Source: JBAPRR01 sp049281195
GTDB taxonomy: Bacteria > Actinomycetota > Acidimicrobiia > Acidimicrobiales > CAVXTF01
Direction of reading: 5' to 3'
DNA length: 8,143 nt
NCBI GenBank assembly: GCA_049281195.1
Contig: JBAPRR010000108.1
Span: 1 to 8,143, forward strand
Shown here in pieces: positions 6,240 through 8,143 of this stretch; within the stretch, counting starts at the first letter, position 1, and each line of letters starts with the position of its first letter. The translations under genes and the position numbers were made by a program. The notes beneath the pieces were generated by a model. It worked only from the letters and a program-made list of their open reading frames with translations. It ran no database searches and was not told the origin of the DNA.

Positions 6240-6932
6240 CTACGACGTGAAGTCGACTTTTCCCTTCAGAGATCCCGAGTTATCGCCGTAATACCCACAC
6301 GGACCAGTACCGGCATTAGCGTCAGCAAATCCGAGATATAGGGAGGTGGCGCCCTTCGGAACCTTGAAGTGTTGGGTTGTTCCGGTTCCCGTCCCTGTCA
6401 GGCCATCCCCGATAAAAAAGACCTGTCCTAGTTCAGGTGACAGAGATTTGAACGAGTGGTCGTTCGTAAAGTTCAGAGTCGCAGGGGCGCTCGCGGGTTG
6501 GTCGTGGTCGAGAAAGACGCCAACAAGGTAGAGGTAGACGTCTGTATCCATGAGTCCGGAAATGCCACCGTTAGAGGAAATATTCATATCGAATCCGGCA
6601 TTTTGATCACCGTCGGGTCCGTTCGACTCTCCTGACTCATAGGACACCGCGTGCTTCACGTCAGAAAATGTCACCGCACTTGTGTCAGCGGGAAGTGCAA
6701 CCTTGACGGGAAGCGTGCCCCCGCCACCGCCGCCGGGGTCGGGTGCGGTGCTTAGTCCTGCACCCCAGATGTTGTCTGTTGCCGAAACCTTGAACGCCTT
6801 AGGCGTATTCGGCGACGAACTGGCGGACGCGGAAGGCGAGCCGAAAGATGCCCAGGTGGCGCTACCCAATAGGGCTATTGCGCTAAGGAAGAACAAGATT
6901 CGTAGTCGCTTCGTCGCCCGCCGTGGCTCCAT
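6240..6932 (-). CDS. Secreted LecA/PA-IL-like beta-sandwich protein
   Basis: The predicted protein has 230 residues. The N-terminus has basic residues (RRATKRLR), a hydrophobic core (about 12-30) and a likely signal-peptidase site after ASA at 35-37, so it should be exported by Sec. A Gly run (67-72) follows a short spacer. The mature part is one beta-rich domain containing VYLYLVGVFLDHDQP (132-146), LGQVFFIGDGL (168-178), VPKGATSLYLGFAD (191-204) and GYYGDNSGSL (213-222). This resembles the LecA (PA-IL) galactose-binding lectin fold, whose Y-G-N-N-S-G-S motif carries calcium and sugar ligands; Asp217-Asn218 fall at that place. Sugar binding is inference. The ATG at 6932 has GGGGAG 5-6 nt upstream and directly precedes the signal peptide, so longer frames are rejected. 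A sigma-A-like promoter lies just upstream. It converges with the Tat-exported protein. Confidence 0.8.
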   Translation of the reverse strand: MEPRRATKRLRILFFLSAIALLGSATWASFGSPSASASSSPNTPKAFKVSATDNIWGAGLSTAPDPGGGGGGTLPVKVALPADTSAVTFSDVKHAVSYESGESNGPDGDQNAGFDMNISSNGGISGLMDTDVYLYLVGVFLDHDQPASAPATLNFTNDHSFKSLSPELGQVFFIGDGLTGTGTGTTQHFKVPKGATSLYLGFADANAGTGPCGYYGDNSGSLKGKVDFTS

Positions 6933-6963
6933 GTCCGCTCCCCTGACTGGATTTGTGCGCCTG

Positions 6964-6993
6964 ACGTTAGTGTCGAACCTTCGGTCATGACAA
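6964..6993 (-). promoter_or_regulatory. Sigma-A-like promoter of the LecA-like secreted protein gene
   Basis: On the minus strand TTGTCA (6993-6988) and TAACGT (6969-6964) are separated by 18 nt. Transcription would start near 6957, giving a 5' leader of about 25 nt that contains the GGGGAG ribosome site. Both hexamers are close to consensus. Confidence 0.55.
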
Positions 6994-7294
6994 GGGATTC
7001 CTTGAGGATTTGAGGACGATTCGGCGGAAGGCCCTGAGACCGTCGCCAACGAACTCCGGGAGAGTCTCTCCTCCCTTGACAACTCTTCGGGGTCTCCATT
7101 CCTCGCAGTGGGGGCGAGCGATCACACCGCGCCCAGGACCACGGAGGATGGCGAACACTTGGGCAAGCCAACGACTAGAGCGTCTGTGCCCATGATTCAA
7201 ATGTGTCGATGCCAGCAGTGGAGAGTTCGACTCGAGCGGGTAAAAGACAAACGTGAGCGGCGTGCGAACTTATCTCACCATTTCGATCGACGAC
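6994..7294. other. Divergent intergenic stretch without a recognised gene
   Basis: About 300 bp between the promoters of two divergent genes. Frames crossing it lack ribosome sites and look random. A near-perfect 13-bp palindrome, GGAGAG-T-CTCTCC, lies at 7059-7071 and could be a protein-binding site. TTGACA at 7076-7081 (plus strand) has no matching -10 hexamer. Confidence 0.4.
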
Positions 7295-7300
7295 TAAAGT
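7295..7300 (+). promoter_or_regulatory. -10 hexamer of a probable leaderless promoter for the 68-aa protein
   Basis: TAAAGT fits TAnnnT and ends 7 nt before the ATG at 7308, placing the transcription start at the start codon. No ribosome site precedes the ATG. No -35 match was found. Confidence 0.4.
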
Positions 7301-7307
7301 AGTTGCT

Positions 7308-7514
7308 ATGCCGATATCGATACAGGAGGTCCCAGGAGGTTATTTAGCGATCGTTACTCCTTCAAAGTATAAGGACACGACCTGGTCGAGCGATGCACCA
7401 ACTCCGTCCCAGCGGCTTGTCGAGCAACTGATCGAACTCGGTTACCATATACAAGATATCGCCGATGCTTTTGACAAAGCGGACCCTGGCTGGAAATCAG
7501 AAAGCGAGTCTTGA
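7308..7514 (+). CDS. Hypothetical 68-aa acidic protein
   Basis: I do not recognise a family. The N-terminal third (MPISIQEVPGGYLAIVTPSK) looks like two beta strands with a G-G turn. After a Thr/Ser/Asp-rich stretch, an amphipathic helix (about 34-46, with RLVEQLIELGYHI) and a second short helix (DIADAFDKADPGW) follow. There is no signal peptide or membrane segment, so it should be cytoplasmic. The composition is balanced and unlike the Arg/Ser-rich chance frames around it, which is the main reason to call it real. Codons end in A or T more often than in the genes at 1-6064 (ATA, TTA, CCA, ACT), hinting at a different origin. Two AGGAGGT sequences lie inside the gene near its 5' end. It probably starts as a leaderless message. 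Confidence 0.55.
   Translation: MPISIQEVPGGYLAIVTPSKYKDTTWSSDAPTPSQRLVEQLIELGYHIQDIADAFDKADPGWKSESES
7323..7340 (+). repeat. Two tandem perfect Shine-Dalgarno-like sequences inside the 68-aa gene
   Basis: CAGGAGGT occurs at 7323-7330 and again at 7333-7340, a 10-nt period. Each is a full match to the anti-Shine-Dalgarno core, yet no ATG, GTG or TTG follows at a suitable distance. In frame they encode QEVPGGY. Confidence 0.6.
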
Positions 7515-8093
7515 GTAGAGTGGTGTGTGTTGCGCGCCCTTAAGGCACGAAGATGTCTGTTTGTTGAAGTCAATGACCTTTCGAGTTTGAAGCCGCTTAC
7601 ACGATCGTCTTTTTTTGGAAAGAGATTTCCTGCATATATTGCCCGGTCTATCGGACTTCACCTTGCTTACGGATCTCCGTCTTTTGGATTGCCTGACGCG
7701 CGTGTGATTAATCTTCAGCGTCACAAAACCCTAATCACTCAAGAGAAGGCCATGGCTCGGGTAATGATCCAGAGTGAGTCCACTCGAAGGCGACAACGCG
7801 ATCAGAGTCAACGAAGGTGACGTATGAACTGCCGCACCCCGAAAATAGGAGTATCGGGTCGGTGCCAGTGACTCATTGGATAGTCCGTCTACCGTTGTCC
7901 TCAGCTGTCAGAGCACCGGCACTAGAGTCGCTGGATATCTCGTGCCACTCCCGAAGGACTGAGCGACTGGTTATCGGATCGGCTCCCATCAAGTCAGCGC
8001 TTTGGCGTTGAGGATGCCCAGGGCCGATTCGAGGCATGCGGCGTATCGGATCCTCTTATCTCCTTTCCCCGCAACGATTTCGTTCTCGCTCTC
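7515..8093. other. Stretch without a convincing gene
   Basis: About 580 bp, AT-richer between 7515 and 7760 than the rest of the window, with a run of seven T (7610-7616). A 97-codon frame (7527-7820, TTG start) ends in an Arg-rich tail and lacks a ribosome site. A 15-codon frame starting ATG 7824 has AAGG 6 nt upstream and spans a hairpin (7834-7865). Neither is strong enough to call a gene. Confidence 0.45.
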
Positions 8094-8106
8094 CGGCAGT
8101 GAACCT

Positions 8107-8140
8107 GCCGCGGCCTGGCCGCGGCCTGAGAGGTGTTTTT
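8107..8140 (+). terminator. Candidate intrinsic terminator or attenuator at the window edge
   Basis: GCCGCGGC (8107-8114) pairs with GCCGCGGC (8118-8125) around a 3-nt CTG loop, and five T follow at 8136-8140 after a 10-nt gap. The gap is longer than usual, which lowers confidence. A competing hairpin, CGGCAG (8094-8099) with CTGCCG (8105-8110), uses part of the left arm, so the two cannot form together. Confidence 0.4.
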
Positions 8141-8143
8141 GAG

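Noticed and set aside
7076..7081. Perfect TTGACA on the plus strand as a -35 element
   Set aside because: No TAnnnT hexamer lies 16-19 nt downstream, and the nearest plus-strand start codon with support is more than 200 bp away.
7216..7240. GAGTTCGACTC resembling a tRNA T-loop
   Set aside because: No acceptor stem, anticodon arm or D-arm could be built around it.
7669..7685. ACGG-ATCT-CCGT followed by CTTTT as a terminator for the 68-aa gene
   Set aside because: The stem has only 4 bp and lies about 155 bp past the stop codon, which is too weak to call.
7527..7820. Plus-strand frame of 97 codons with TTG start
   Set aside because: It has no ribosome site and an Arg/Gln-rich chance-like tail, and I recognise no domain. 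The AT-rich codons keep it from being excluded entirely.
1..8143. CRISPR array, insertion sequence, phage or plasmid module
   Set aside because: No spaced repeat series, transposase or integrase motif, terminal inverted repeat or replication protein was seen on either strand.

Overview
The window looks like a chromosomal segment of an actinobacterium (Actinomycetota). The evidence is moderately high GC by eye, a DUF2510-type GWY-D-P...RW protein, a Glyoxalase_6-type VOC protein of actinobacterial style, ATGA-overlapping genes, and two genes whose ATG sits 6-7 nt after a TAnnnT -10 hexamer, as in leaderless actinobacterial transcripts. No species can be named from the sequence. No rRNA, tRNA, CRISPR array, insertion sequence or phage module was found.

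Layout: (1) Bases 1-1808, minus strand: a two-gene operon encoding a split phosphoenolpyruvate-synthase/dikinase-type phosphotransferase. The first gene (171-1808) carries the mobile phosphohistidine domain. It overlaps by ATGA the second gene (1-174, cut by the window edge), which begins with the PEP/pyruvate-binding (ATP-binding) domain. Phenylphosphate synthase has the same division, in contrast to one-chain PEP synthase or rifampin phosphotransferase. A perfect 19-bp palindrome (1922-1940) upstream is a candidate operator. (2) Bases 1809-3321: about 1.5 kb with no convincing intact gene. It holds a 16-bp tandem duplication and short coding-like minus-strand segments in changing frames, possibly a decayed gene. 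(3) Bases 3322-3768, plus: a small DUF2510-like protein with a large inverted repeat in its 3' end. (4) Bases 4058-4447, plus: a VOC/glyoxalase-like protein, probably leaderless. (5) Bases 4754-6064, plus: a Tat-exported Gly/Tyr-repeat protein with a conserved C-terminal domain. (6) Bases 6240-6932, minus, convergent with the previous gene: a Sec-exported protein with a LecA/PA-IL-like beta-sandwich and a good sigma-A promoter. A 9-bp stem lies between the two. (7) Bases 7308-7514, plus: a 68-aa unknown protein, probably leaderless, with AT-richer codons. (8) Bases 7515-8143: no convincing gene. It ends in a GC-rich hairpin plus T-run overlapped by an alternative hairpin.

Only the operon at 1-1808 forms a clear functional unit. 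Its substrate cannot be read from the sequence. The two exported proteins (5 and 6) both look like cell-surface or extracellular proteins, but nothing shows that they act together. The window looks like accessory, gene-sparse chromosome rather than a mobile element.
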